This document shows, one piece after another, positions 55,174 through 62,986 of a stretch of 64,000 bases of DNA. The notes beneath the pieces are model-generated. The model was given only the letters and a program-made list of their open reading frames with translations. It was not told the DNA's origin and ran no database searches. Positions within the stretch are counted from its first letter, which is position 1. Each line of letters starts with the position of its first letter. Origin of the DNA: Sva-07 sp031398325 (GTDB lineage: Bacteria; Actinomycetota; Acidimicrobiia; Acidimicrobiales; Ilumatobacteraceae); assembly GCA_031398325.1 (NCBI GenBank), contig JANNNB010000080.1, forward strand, positions 1 through 64,000, read 5' to 3'. The translations under genes were made by a program, and so were the position numbers.

Positions 55174-55896
55174 CTACCAGATGCGATCTGGGTCCTGGTC
55201 GGCGGCGTTCGTGGTCTGTAGCCATGACGCTGCGGTGTTGCCGCCGACTGGGAAACCTCCCCGATCTTTCAGCATCGTGGCGGTGTGCATCAGGTTCCAG
55301 CTCATGATGGTGGCGTTCTTGTTCGTGAACTCGCTCGCGTATCCCATGGGGATGTCCGAGCCCTCGACGGGGTCGCCGTAGCTTGGTCCTGGGCCGATCT
55401 CTCCGATCCATCCGCAGTCGGGCTGTGGCGGGATCGTGTAACCGATGTGAGCGAGCGCGTAAAGCGTTTCCATCGCACATGCCTTCACCCCGTCTTCGTT
55501 GCCGGTCACCACGCACCCACCCGCCTTTCCGTAGTACAGGTATTGGCCGGCATCGTTGGTATCGCTGCTGTATGCATACAGCCGCTCGATGGCGAGCGTG
55601 GCGACGCTCGATTTGACGCCCAGCCAGATCGGGGTGCCGATGACGAGAATGTCGGCGGCCGTGATCCTGCGGTGGATATCCGGCCAGTCGTCGGCGGCGT
55701 CGCCGAGCGTGGTGGTGTCCTTCACCATTCCGAATCCGATGCGGTGGTCAAGCATGTGGATCAGCTCAACGGCGACGCCTTCGGAATCCATGACACCGGC
55801 GACCCGTGACAGAAGTCGTCGAGTGTGAGATTTGGACGGGTCGTGGACGAGCGAGCAGTTGAGGAGAACAGCGGACAGGCCGGAGAACTGAGGCAT
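55174..55896 (-). CDS. Flavodoxin-fold NAD(P)H-dependent reductase-like protein
   Basis: A 240-residue protein of the flavodoxin/NADPH-dependent FMN reductase superfamily: an initial strand and phosphate loop (AVLLNCSLVHDPSKSHTRRL), a second flavin loop (ILVIGTPIWLGVKSSVATLA) and GKAGGCVVTGNEDG. The C-terminal part is specific (GYASEFTNKNATIMSWNL). It probably binds FMN and reduces quinones or similar compounds. ATG 55896 is preferred; 55914 is possible. Last gene before the tRNA boundary of the island. Confidence 0.85.
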   Translation of the reverse strand: MPQFSGLSAVLLNCSLVHDPSKSHTRRLLSRVAGVMDSEGVAVELIHMLDHRIGFGMVKDTTTLGDAADDWPDIHRRITAADILVIGTPIWLGVKSSVATLAIERLYAYSSDTNDAGQYLYYGKAGGCVVTGNEDGVKACAMETLYALAHIGYTIPPQPDCGWIGEIGPGPSYGDPVEGSDIPMGYASEFTNKNATIMSWNLMHTATMLKDRGGFPVGGNTAASWLQTTNAADQDPDRIW

Positions 55897-56068
55897 GAGT
55901 ACTGCATACCCCACACGCGCATGGTTCGCTCGCTGGAGCGGTCGGTCTCTCCTCCGGTGGGGGCGCCGGGATTCCAGGGAAGCATTTCCTCGACTTCCGT
56001 GGGAACAGGTAACGTTTCACCGAAGCCCGTAGGGAACGGCTCGTGGAGACGGTGTCGCGATTCAGTTG

Positions 56069-56140
56069 TGCCCCCGGAGAGATTCGAACTCCCGCACATG
56101 GTTCCGGAAACCAATGCTCTATCCCCTGAGCTACGAGGGC
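56069..56140 (-). tRNA. tRNA-Arg(CCG)
   Basis: Read on the minus strand it folds as a standard cloverleaf: acceptor GCCCTCG with CGGGGGC, D arm GCTC...GAGC, anticodon loop TTCCGGA with anticodon CCG preceded by U33, T arm GGGAG-TTCGAAT-CTCTC. CCA is not encoded. The 27-43 pair is a mismatch. Its 3' half is duplicated at 35530-35553, marking an integration site. Confidence 0.95.
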
Positions 56141-56174
56141 AGGGACCGGAAAGGTTAGCGGTCGGTCGCCCCGA

Positions 56175-56921
56175 TCACGTCGGGTCGATTTCCCGCAGCA
56201 AGGCGTCGAGCAGACCGCTCGCCCCGTACCGGAACGTCGATGCGGCGGCCCAACCGGGCCCCATCACGTCCTCGGCGATCGTCAGGTAACCCAGCGCATC
56301 GTCGAACGTGCGGATGCCACCAGAGGGCTTGATCCCGACGTCACGACTCGCAGAGCTCGCAGCGATGACGTCGACCATCACCCGAACGGCATCCGGAGTG
56401 GCACTCACCGGTGTCTTGCCGGTCGACGTCTTGACGAAGTCGGCGCCGTGTCCGATCGCGACGCGTGCGGCGGTGCGCACCACCTCGGCGTCGGCCAACT
56501 CGCCGGTCTCCAGGATCACCTTCAGCAACGCCTCACCGGTTGCATCCCTCGTCGCGTCGAGGACCGATTCCACGCGTCCGATGTCGTCGGCGAGGAGCGC
56601 CCGGTAGGGCAGCACCACATCGATCTCGTGTGCGCCATCGTCGAGCGACCGCGACGTCTGCGAGACGATGCCGTCGATCGGCTCATCGCCGCTCGGGAAG
56701 TTGACGACGGTCGCGATCCGGATCCGGGTACCGGCGAGCTCCCGCGAGCATCGGGCGACATGCTCCGGCCAGACACACACCGCAGCGGTCCCGTGAAGTG
56801 CCGCCCGGGCGCACAGCTCGTCGATGCCATCGGGTGCATGATCATCCGCGAGATCCGTGAGGTCGATCATCCCGATCATCCGTTTCGCGACTACAGCGCG
56901 GTCGACCACCGATTCACCCAT
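56175..56921 (-). CDS. deoC: Deoxyribose-phosphate aldolase
   Basis: Splits 2-deoxyribose 5-phosphate into glyceraldehyde 3-phosphate and acetaldehyde in deoxynucleoside catabolism. The 248-residue protein has the DeoC signature: Asp101 in HEIDVVLPYRA, Lys134 in LLKVILETG and the Schiff-base Lys164 in DFVKTSTGK; GIKPSGGIR follows. ATG 56921 gives family length; the longer open frame runs through the intergenic repeats. It ends 35 bp from the tRNA gene and is divergent from the LacI regulator. Confidence 0.95.
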   Translation of the reverse strand: MGESVVDRAVVAKRMIGMIDLTDLADDHAPDGIDELCARAALHGTAAVCVWPEHVARCSRELAGTRIRIATVVNFPSGDEPIDGIVSQTSRSLDDGAHEIDVVLPYRALLADDIGRVESVLDATRDATGEALLKVILETGELADAEVVRTAARVAIGHGADFVKTSTGKTPVSATPDAVRVMVDVIAASSASRDVGIKPSGGIRTFDDALGYLTIAEDVMGPGWAAASTFRYGASGLLDALLREIDPT

Positions 56922-56943
56922 CGAGAAGACCGTAGTTCGCAGC

Positions 56944-56984
56944 GATGAGCGAACGGACCGGTCGTCAGGCCGTTGGCTCATCGC
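56944..56984. repeat. Intergenic GATGAGCGA repeat, copy B1
   Basis: A 41-bp unit, GATGAGCGAACGGACCGG at the left and GTTGGCTCATCGC at the right; ends pair over nine bases (56942-56950 with 56976-56984). It is in the divergent deoC/LacI spacer, so termination is an unlikely role. Confidence 0.75.
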
Positions 56985-57005
56985 CGGGGCGATGACACGC
57001 CGGGT

Positions 57006-57046
57006 GATGAGCGAAGCGACCGGTAGTCGGGCTCGTGGCTCATCGC
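57006..57046. repeat. Intergenic GATGAGCGA repeat, copy B2
   Basis: Second 41-bp unit 62 bp after the first, GATGAGCGAAGCGACCGG to GTGGCTCATCGC. The tandem pairing and spacing mirror the pair at 33649/33710. Confidence 0.75.
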
Positions 57047-57081
57047 GTCGTTCGCGACGATGCCCCCTGGTCACGCGGGAC

Positions 57082-57095
57082 TGAAAGCGCTTACA
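57082..57095. promoter_or_regulatory. LacI-type operator upstream of the regulator gene
   Basis: TGAAAGCGCTTACA, with the central CG and half-sites typical of LacI/GalR/CcpA operators, 28 bp before the regulator start. Suggests autoregulation and possibly control of deoC. Confidence 0.7.
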
Positions 57096-57122
57096 CTCGC
57101 ATCCGAGGGGACGGCGAAGATC

Positions 57123-58187
57123 ATGGACACCATCACCGACAGCACGGGCGCGCGCCGACCGCGTCGCGCGACCATCGAAGACGTCGCGAACGCGGCCGGG
57201 GTCTCCGTCGCCACGGTGAGCCGGGCAGTGCGAGGTCTACCGAACGTCGCTCCGTCGACGCGTGAACGAGTCGCCGAAGTCGCTGCGTCGCTGAACTACC
57301 AAGCCGATCCAGCAGCGTCGAGGCTGGCGGCCGGCCGCACGGGGACGATCACCGTGATGGTGCCGCACCTCAGCAGCTGGTACTTCTCGCACGTCATCGC
57401 CGGCGCCGAGGCGGTCTCGGCCGAGGCCGGTTACGACTTCCTCGTCATCGGGGTCGGCAGTCGCGCCGAGTGCTCCCGACTGCTCGACGAGCGATACCAC
57501 CTCGAACGGCGCACCGACGGCGTCGTGCTCGTCAACATGCCGGCCAGCGACGACGAGGCCGCCTCGCTGCGAACTCGCGGTGTGTCGCTCGCGACGGTCG
57601 GCAGTTACACGCCCGGCTACCCATCGGTGCGCGTCGACGACTTCGCCGTCGGCGTGATGGCCGCACGGCATCTAGTGGCACTAGGGCATCGCCGGCTCGG
57701 CCTGATCACCGGCCAGGGCGACGACCCCATGAACTTCGAGGTCCCGCAGCTCCGCCACGCAGGGTTCGTGAAAGGTCTCGCCGACCTCGGCCGACAGCTC
57801 GACCCGGCCCTCGTGGCGAGCGGTGACTTCGGCATCGATGGCGGGCAGGAGGCGATGGCCCAGCTCCTCGACCACGCCGAACCGCCGACCGCGGTGTTCG
57901 CAATGTCCGACGAGATGGCTTTCGGCGTGTTGATGGAACTCGAGCAGCGAAACCTGCGACCGGGCGGCGACGTATCGGTCATCGGCGTCGATGACCACGA
58001 GTTCGCCAGGGTCGTCGCCCTCACCACCATCAGCCAGCAGGTCGCTGCACAAGGTGCGATGGCCACCCGAGCCCTGCTCGCCGCGATGGCCGGAACGCCG
58101 GGCACGATGGAACCCGTCCCGTCTCCGGTCCGGCTCGTCGAGCGCGCGACGACGGGGCCGGCACCGACGGCTGGCACGTCAGCCTGA
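57123..58187 (+). CDS. LacI-family transcription regulator
   Basis: A 354-residue regulator from ATG 57123. The HTH is at residues about 17-40 (RATIEDVANAAGVSVATVSR), the hinge helix LNYQADPAASRLAAGRTGTI follows, then a periplasmic-binding-like effector domain with VLVNMPASDDE and GVDDHEFARVV. Members usually bind a sugar or sugar phosphate. An operator-like site precedes its own gene and another precedes the ABC transporter genes, so it most likely represses both until an alpha-glucoside or derivative is present. An upstream in-frame ATG at 57060 would include the operator in the coding part and is rejected. Confidence 0.92.
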   Translation: MDTITDSTGARRPRRATIEDVANAAGVSVATVSRAVRGLPNVAPSTRERVAEVAASLNYQADPAASRLAAGRTGTITVMVPHLSSWYFSHVIAGAEAVSAEAGYDFLVIGVGSRAECSRLLDERYHLERRTDGVVLVNMPASDDEAASLRTRGVSLATVGSYTPGYPSVRVDDFAVGVMAARHLVALGHRRLGLITGQGDDPMNFEVPQLRHAGFVKGLADLGRQLDPALVASGDFGIDGGQEAMAQLLDHAEPPTAVFAMSDEMAFGVLMELEQRNLRPGGDVSVIGVDDHEFARVVALTTISQQVAAQGAMATRALLAAMAGTPGTMEPVPSPVRLVERATTGPAPTAGTSA

Positions 58188-58273
58188 TGGCCGCCTGATC
58201 ACCGCCTCATCACCCAGCGGAGGGCGTGGGCCGCGGAGAATTCGAACATGGCCTTGACGCCGACCACCTGAGT

Positions 58274-58289
58274 ATGTAAGCGTTTACAT
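58274..58289. promoter_or_regulatory. LacI-type operator upstream of the sugar ABC genes
   Basis: ATGTAAGCGTTTACAT, nearly perfect 16-bp palindrome matching the site before the LacI gene, 47 bp ahead of the binding-protein start. A second small hairpin (AGCCGGC/GCCGGCT, 58291-58310) follows in the leader. Confidence 0.8.
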
Positions 58290-58335
58290 CAGCCGGCCGA
58301 TGTGCCGGCTTCCAACCATGAGGGGGAGGACCCAA

Positions 58336-59721
58336 ATGAACAAACGCTGGCTCAAGCTGGCCGCTGTCCCGATTGCTCTCACGCTCGTTGCCGCAGCCTG
58401 CGGTAGCGACGATGACAGCTCGAGCGGCACCGACGCAACAGAAGGCACCGACGCACCTGCAGGTTCCGACGCACCCGCCGGAACCGACGGCGGCGCAACC
58501 GGTGACTTCGCCGGCGCAACCGTGACCATCACTGGTCCCGAGCGCGACGACCCGTCGATCGCCGCCATCTCCGACACGCTCGCAGCGTTCGGCGAGTCCG
58601 TCGGCATCACGGTCGAATACTCGGGCGACGCCGACTGGGAAGCAAACACCCGGACGCAGGTCGAGGGCGGAAACCCGCCGAGCATCGGCATCTTCCCGCA
58701 GCCGGGTCTGCTCCAAGACTTCGCCGCTGACGGCTCCATCGTGCCGCTCGACGAGGCCGCCGATGCCGCGGTCGACGAGAACTGGGCCGAAGGCTTCCAG
58801 CTCGACGGTCAGTACGAGGGCGTGCAGTACGGCGTTCCGGTGAAGACCGACCTCAAGTCGCTCGTGTGGTACGTGCCGAGCGCATTCGAGGCGGCCGGCT
58901 ACGAAGTGCCGACCACGTTCGACGAGTTCACCGCACTGGTCGACCAGATCAAGGCCGACGGCGCAGGTAAGCCGCTGTGTGTCGGCATCGAGTCTGGCGG
59001 CGCCACCGGTTGGCCGTTCACCGACTGGGTCGAAGAGATGGTGCTCCGTCAGTCCGGCGGCGACGTGTACGACCAATGGGTCAACCACGAGATCCCGTTC
59101 GACGACCCGCAGATCACCGAGGCGATGCAAACCGTCATCGACCTGTGGAGCGAGGACAACGTGTACTCCTCGGGCGGCTCGATCGCCTCCACAGCGTTCC
59201 AGGACAACGGCCAGCCGCTCCTCGACGGCGACTGCTGGATGCACCGCCAGGCGAACTTCTTCGCCGGTCTGTTCCCAGAGGGCACGACGTTCGCTGACGG
59301 CGAAGAGGGCTCGGTCGAAACCTTCTACTTCCCCGACATCAACGGCGACAAGCCGGTGCTGACCGCCGGTACGTTCGCCGCCGGGTTCAACGACGACCCC
59401 GCCACCATGGCGGTACTCGCCTACATGGCAACGGGTGACTACGCATCTGCGCGGCAGGCAGCTCAGACCGCCGAACTCGGTGGTGCGCTGTCGGGCTTCC
59501 TGTCAGCCGCTCAGAACCAGGATCCCAGCGTCTACCAGCCGTTGGAGCAGCAGTTCCTCGAGATCCTCACGACCTCGGAGCTCGCTCGCTTCGATGCCTC
59601 CGACCTGATGCCCGCCGCTGTCGGCTCCGGGACGTTCTGGACGGAGGGCGTGTCGCTCGTCAACGGTGACATCACCGTCGAGGAAGCAGCCGCCAACATC
59701 GAGGCGTCCTGGCCAACCTGA
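58336..59721 (+). CDS. Sugar ABC transporter substrate-binding protein (AglE-like)
   Basis: A 461-residue lipoprotein. The signal ends in TLVAAACGS with lipid-modified Cys about residue 23, followed by a Gly/Ser/Asp/Ala/Thr linker. The mature part is a family-1 (MalE-type) binding protein; GNPPSIGIFPQPGLLQDFA and VPLDEAADAAV resemble alpha-glucoside-binding AglE proteins. It would capture an alpha-glucoside outside the membrane and deliver it to the permeases. ATG 58336 has AGGGGGAGGA upstream. It is controlled by the operator at 58274 and followed by a strong terminator. Confidence 0.92.
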   Translation: MNKRWLKLAAVPIALTLVAAACGSDDDSSSGTDATEGTDAPAGSDAPAGTDGGATGDFAGATVTITGPERDDPSIAAISDTLAAFGESVGITVEYSGDADWEANTRTQVEGGNPPSIGIFPQPGLLQDFAADGSIVPLDEAADAAVDENWAEGFQLDGQYEGVQYGVPVKTDLKSLVWYVPSAFEAAGYEVPTTFDEFTALVDQIKADGAGKPLCVGIESGGATGWPFTDWVEEMVLRQSGGDVYDQWVNHEIPFDDPQITEAMQTVIDLWSEDNVYSSGGSIASTAFQDNGQPLLDGDCWMHRQANFFAGLFPEGTTFADGEEGSVETFYFPDINGDKPVLTAGTFAAGFNDDPATMAVLAYMATGDYASARQAAQTAELGGALSGFLSAAQNQDPSVYQPLEQQFLEILTTSELARFDASDLMPAAVGSGTFWTEGVSLVNGDITVEEAAANIEASWPT

Positions 59722-59775
59722 CCTGAGCGGTCACGTTGACGCAAGGTGAGCTGATCGACAGATCAGGTCATTCGT

Positions 59776-59817
59776 AGCGGGGCACTGGCACTACGGTGTC
59801 AGTGCCCCGTTGCTTTT
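59776..59817 (+). terminator. Intrinsic terminator with UACG loop after the binding-protein gene
   Basis: Stem 59776-59791 with 59796-59811 (core CGGGGCACTG / CAGTGCCCCG) capped by a UACG tetraloop and followed by TGCTTTT. It is the only hairpin in the window with a proper T-run. It separates the binding protein from the permeases, predicting lower permease expression. Confidence 0.85.
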
Positions 59818-59852
59818 CATCGACTCGGGGTGAACGGGGGGTACGGGGAAAC

Positions 59853-61916
59853 ATGGAGACGCTCGAACAGCTGGCCGGCGCCGACGACGGTACGGACGCG
59901 CCAGTCGCCGATCCGATGGGAAGGCCGCCTGGTACGACGCGACGACGGATCCAGCTCGTGTTGGCCGTCCTGCTGGCAGCTGGGCTCGCCTACTGGAGCT
60001 TCGTCGAACCGAAGATCTTCACCACGGTGCTCACCGTCCTCGTCGCAGTTGGCTTGACCGCTGCGATGTGGATCGCGGCGAATCTGCTCTTCGACCAGGT
60101 CCGCAACCGCTGGGTCCGCTTCAGCGTCCTGGCGTTCGGCGGCCTCGGCGCGCTCTACGGCATCGTGCTGCACGGCAACCGGACCACCGTCGGCTCCGGA
60201 GAGGGATTTCTCACCTGGGTGATCGGGCCACTCGCCGGAGCTCTCGCATTCGGCGCGATCGCCGGCGGACTCGCGCTCACCGATGATCCCGCCCGGCGGC
60301 GCGCGATCGCTCTCGGTGGTTCGGTGGCGATCGGTGTGGCAACCGCACTGCTGATCCGTTCCGAGTATCAGCCGGAGTTCGACGTCACGGCGACGATCGT
60401 GTACACGCTCGTCGGGATCGTTCTCGGCACGGCGTTGAGCCTGCTGCGAAAGCGTCCGCTGGTCGGCGGTGCCCTCACGGGGGGAGCGATCGGCTGGATC
60501 GTCGGAGCCTGGGGTGGTGCCGAACTCGGCGGCGGGTCGTTCGTCACCACGCTGATCGCCTGCCTCGTTCCAGCGGTGCTGATCGGCGTGCGTCTCGGCA
60601 TGTCGTCGAACCCTGGATACGCAGCTCGGGTGCAGATCGACGACAACTCCCGTGCCGTGATCTTCGTCGGACCGGCCGTGCTGTTCATTGCCGTGATGCT
60701 CGTCATCCCGGCGATCCGCACGTTCTATCTGTCGCTCTACGATCAGGACTCGGTCGAGTTCGTCGGCATCGACAACTACGAGTCCGTCTTCACGAACAAG
60801 ACGAGCTTCGACGGGACGAACTGGACGAACATGTTCACCAGCATCCCGTTCGTGATCGGGGTGATCCTGCTTGCCATCGCGGCAGTCGTGGCCGTCGCGA
60901 TGAAGAAGCAGACCGGCCGAGCGCTCGAGCTCGGCAACGCCACCGGCGCACCGCTCGTCGTCGGCATCCTGCTCGTGTGCTTCGGTGCCTTCACCGCCTT
61001 GCGCGGCACGCTCATCAACAACCTGTGGTGGGTCGTCACGGTCACCTTCCTGTCGACCGCACTCGGCCTCGCCGTCGCAGTGCTCGCCGACAACCGCGGT
61101 GGCGAACGCGCGGCCAAGTCGCTCATCTTCATGCCCATGGCGATCTCGCTCGTCGGCGCGTCGATCATCTGGCGCTTCGTCTACGCCGCCCGCGACACGA
61201 ACAGCGACCAGACCGGCATTCTCAACTCGATCTGGATTTCCATCGGCCAGCTTTCCACCGGTTCAGGCCTGCCATCGCTTCTCGCCACGGCAGTCATCTT
61301 CCTGGCGCTCGTTCTCGCCATGGCGTTCCTCGCAAAGGCGCTCGTCGCGAGACGATGGTCGGCTGCGGTCATGCCCGGGGTCATGACGATCCTCATCGGC
61401 TGGCTGTTCATCCGATTCGCCGGGATCATCGGCGGTGGAATGGGCGGGTTCAAGATCACCGAGAGCGGCGAGATCGTCCCGTCGACGGTGTTGTTCGTGC
61501 AGGAATCCCCTTACAACAACTTCTGGCTGATGATCATCCTCATCTGGATCCAGGTCGGCTTCTCGATGGTCATCCTCTCGGCCGCCATCAAGGCCGTACC
61601 GACCGAACTGATCGAGGCGGCCAAGATCGACGGCGCCACCGACAGTCAGGTCTTCTGGCGGGTCACACTCCCCCAGATCGGCACGACGATCGGCGTCGTC
61701 GTCACCACGTTGGTGGTCCTCGTGATGAAGGTGTTCGACATCGTCAAAGTCGTCACCAACGGCAACTTCGGCACACAGGTGCTCGCCAACAACATGTACG
61801 ACGAGGCCTTCAAGTTCGCCAACCGAGGGCTCGGCGCCGCACTCGCCATGATCATCTTCTTCTCGGTGCTTCCGGTCATGTACTACAACATTCGCAAGAT
61901 GCGCAGGGAGGCCTGA
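59853..61916 (+). CDS. Sugar ABC transporter permease (AglF-like), enlarged
   Basis: A 687-residue inner-membrane permease, far longer than the usual 300 residues. The first 260 residues contain about eight extra hydrophobic segments (LVLAVLLAAGLAYWSFV onward). Then comes the common MalF-type core: RAVIFVGPAVLFIAVMLVIP, WWVVTVTFLSTALGLAVAVL and the coupling EAA motif EAAKIDGATDSQVFWRVTLP near the C-terminus. ATG 59853 with GGGGAAAC upstream is preferred; the longer frame overlaps the terminator. It pairs with the next permease (3-bp gap). Confidence 0.92.
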   Translation: METLEQLAGADDGTDAPVADPMGRPPGTTRRRIQLVLAVLLAAGLAYWSFVEPKIFTTVLTVLVAVGLTAAMWIAANLLFDQVRNRWVRFSVLAFGGLGALYGIVLHGNRTTVGSGEGFLTWVIGPLAGALAFGAIAGGLALTDDPARRRAIALGGSVAIGVATALLIRSEYQPEFDVTATIVYTLVGIVLGTALSLLRKRPLVGGALTGGAIGWIVGAWGGAELGGGSFVTTLIACLVPAVLIGVRLGMSSNPGYAARVQIDDNSRAVIFVGPAVLFIAVMLVIPAIRTFYLSLYDQDSVEFVGIDNYESVFTNKTSFDGTNWTNMFTSIPFVIGVILLAIAAVVAVAMKKQTGRALELGNATGAPLVVGILLVCFGAFTALRGTLINNLWWVVTVTFLSTALGLAVAVLADNRGGERAAKSLIFMPMAISLVGASIIWRFVYAARDTNSDQTGILNSIWISIGQLSTGSGLPSLLATAVIFLALVLAMAFLAKALVARRWSAAVMPGVMTILIGWLFIRFAGIIGGGMGGFKITESGEIVPSTVLFVQESPYNNFWLMIILIWIQVGFSMVILSAAIKAVPTELIEAAKIDGATDSQVFWRVTLPQIGTTIGVVVTTLVVLVMKVFDIVKVVTNGNFGTQVLANNMYDEAFKFANRGLGAALAMIIFFSVLPVMYYNIRKMRREA

Positions 61917-61919
61917 GCA

Positions 61920-62915
61920 ATGGCTGTCACCGCCCCCGTCCTCCCAGACAGCGAGCCCACCCGTCGGCCAACCCCCGGTGAGGTGATGGGCAGCGGCACG
62001 CGTCGCGGTCCGAGCGCCGTCGATCGCGTCTACGGCTTCGTGCGCGCGATCCCGACCGGTGTGCTCTGGCTCATCGTCATCGTGTGGAGCATCCCGACGC
62101 TCGGACTGTTCGTCAACTCCTTCCGCTCACGTGACGCTCAGCGCGGGAGCGGATGGTGGCTCATCAGGCCCGACGACCTGACCATCGAGAACTATGACAC
62201 GATCTTCGGCGCCCGCAACGGCCTCGGCAACTCGCTGCTCAACTCGGCGGCGATCGCGCTGCCGGCGACCATCATCCCGATCGGCTTCGCCGCCTTCGCC
62301 GCCTACGGTTTCGCGTGGATCGACTTCAGAGGCCGCAAGCCGTTGTTCATCGGCACGGTGGCGTTGTTGGCGATTCCTCTGCAGGTCGCCCTCATCCCGC
62401 TGCTCCAGCTCTATGTGAGCGGCGCGAAGTTCACGATTCCGGGGATCGACAAGACGATCACGATCATCCCCGATCTCGACCTGGCCGGCACGACGACGGC
62501 GACGTGGCTCACCCACATCGGCTTCGCCATGCCGTTCGCCATCTTCCTGCTGCACAACTACATCAGCGGCCTGCCGAAGGACCTGTTCGAAGCCGCTCGC
62601 ATCGATGGTGCCACGCACTTCACGATCTTCTGGCGGCTCGTGCTGCCGTTGTCGGTGCCGGCGCTGGCCTCGTTCGCGATCTTCCAGTTCCTCTGGACCT
62701 GGAACGACTACCTCGTCGCCAACACGATGATCGGCGCGAACGTGCGAGCCCAGCCGACCACCGTGCTGATCGCCAACCTCGCCGGCGACTTCGGCAAGAA
62801 CGAGCACCTCTTGCCAGCTGCCGCGTTCGTGCAGGCCTTCATTCCGCTGATGGTGTTCTTCGCGCTGCAGCGCTACTTCGTGCGCGGCATCCTCGCCGGT
62901 TCCGTCAAGGGCTGA
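61920..62915 (+). CDS. Sugar ABC transporter permease (AglG-like)
   Basis: A 331-residue permease with six membrane segments. Features resembling AglG: NYDTIFGARNGLGNSLLNSA, FRGRKPLFIGTVALLAIPLQ, the EAA coupling loop EAARIDGATHFTIFWRLVLP, and the closing ALQRYFVRGILAGSVKG. It forms the second half of the channel with the larger permease. An N-terminal 35-residue hydrophilic part precedes the first segment. Confidence 0.94.
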   Translation: MAVTAPVLPDSEPTRRPTPGEVMGSGTRRGPSAVDRVYGFVRAIPTGVLWLIVIVWSIPTLGLFVNSFRSRDAQRGSGWWLIRPDDLTIENYDTIFGARNGLGNSLLNSAAIALPATIIPIGFAAFAAYGFAWIDFRGRKPLFIGTVALLAIPLQVALIPLLQLYVSGAKFTIPGIDKTITIIPDLDLAGTTTATWLTHIGFAMPFAIFLLHNYISGLPKDLFEAARIDGATHFTIFWRLVLPLSVPALASFAIFQFLWTWNDYLVANTMIGANVRAQPTTVLIANLAGDFGKNEHLLPAAAFVQAFIPLMVFFALQRYFVRGILAGSVKG

Positions 62916-62939
62916 CGCCGAGCGATCGGGCAGGTTCCT

Positions 62940-62962
62940 GCATCGGTGCCTGGCACCTCTGC
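62940..62962. terminator. Hairpin between convergent permease and ATPase genes
   Basis: GCATCGGTGCC-T-GGCACCTCTGC, with five inner pairs and three outer pairs around a 2-base mismatch. It lies between the ends of the permease (62915) and the ATPase (62987) and is a near copy of the element at 29410. Confidence 0.55.
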
Positions 62963-62986
62963 ACGACCTCGACGCTCGACCGAGGA

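Larger units (their letters stand above)
35530..56093. mobile_element. Putative 20.5-kb genomic island at tRNA-Arg(CCG)
   Basis: Bounded by a 24-bp exact direct repeat of the tRNA-Arg 3' end. The intact tRNA lies at the right boundary and argS starts just beyond the left one; tRNA-Arg directly upstream of argS is a familiar actinobacterial arrangement, so the insert appears to have split them. Contents are accessory: DAB carbon pump, riboswitch-controlled P-type ATPase, stress regulators, HHE-STAND pair, split-barrel/GAF operon, TrmO-GNAT fusion, flavodoxin, plus gene remnants near the right end. No integrase, excisionase or transfer gene is seen, so the element is either decayed or was mobilised in trans. 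Confidence 0.6.

Noticed and set aside
35593..56068. Integrase or transposase inside the putative island
   Set aside because: Every sizeable frame was considered; none shows tyrosine/serine recombinase or transposase motifs.
58228..58252. tRNA-like GAATTCGAACATG segment
   Set aside because: The T-loop-like string has no matching T stem, and no acceptor or anticodon arms can be found around it.
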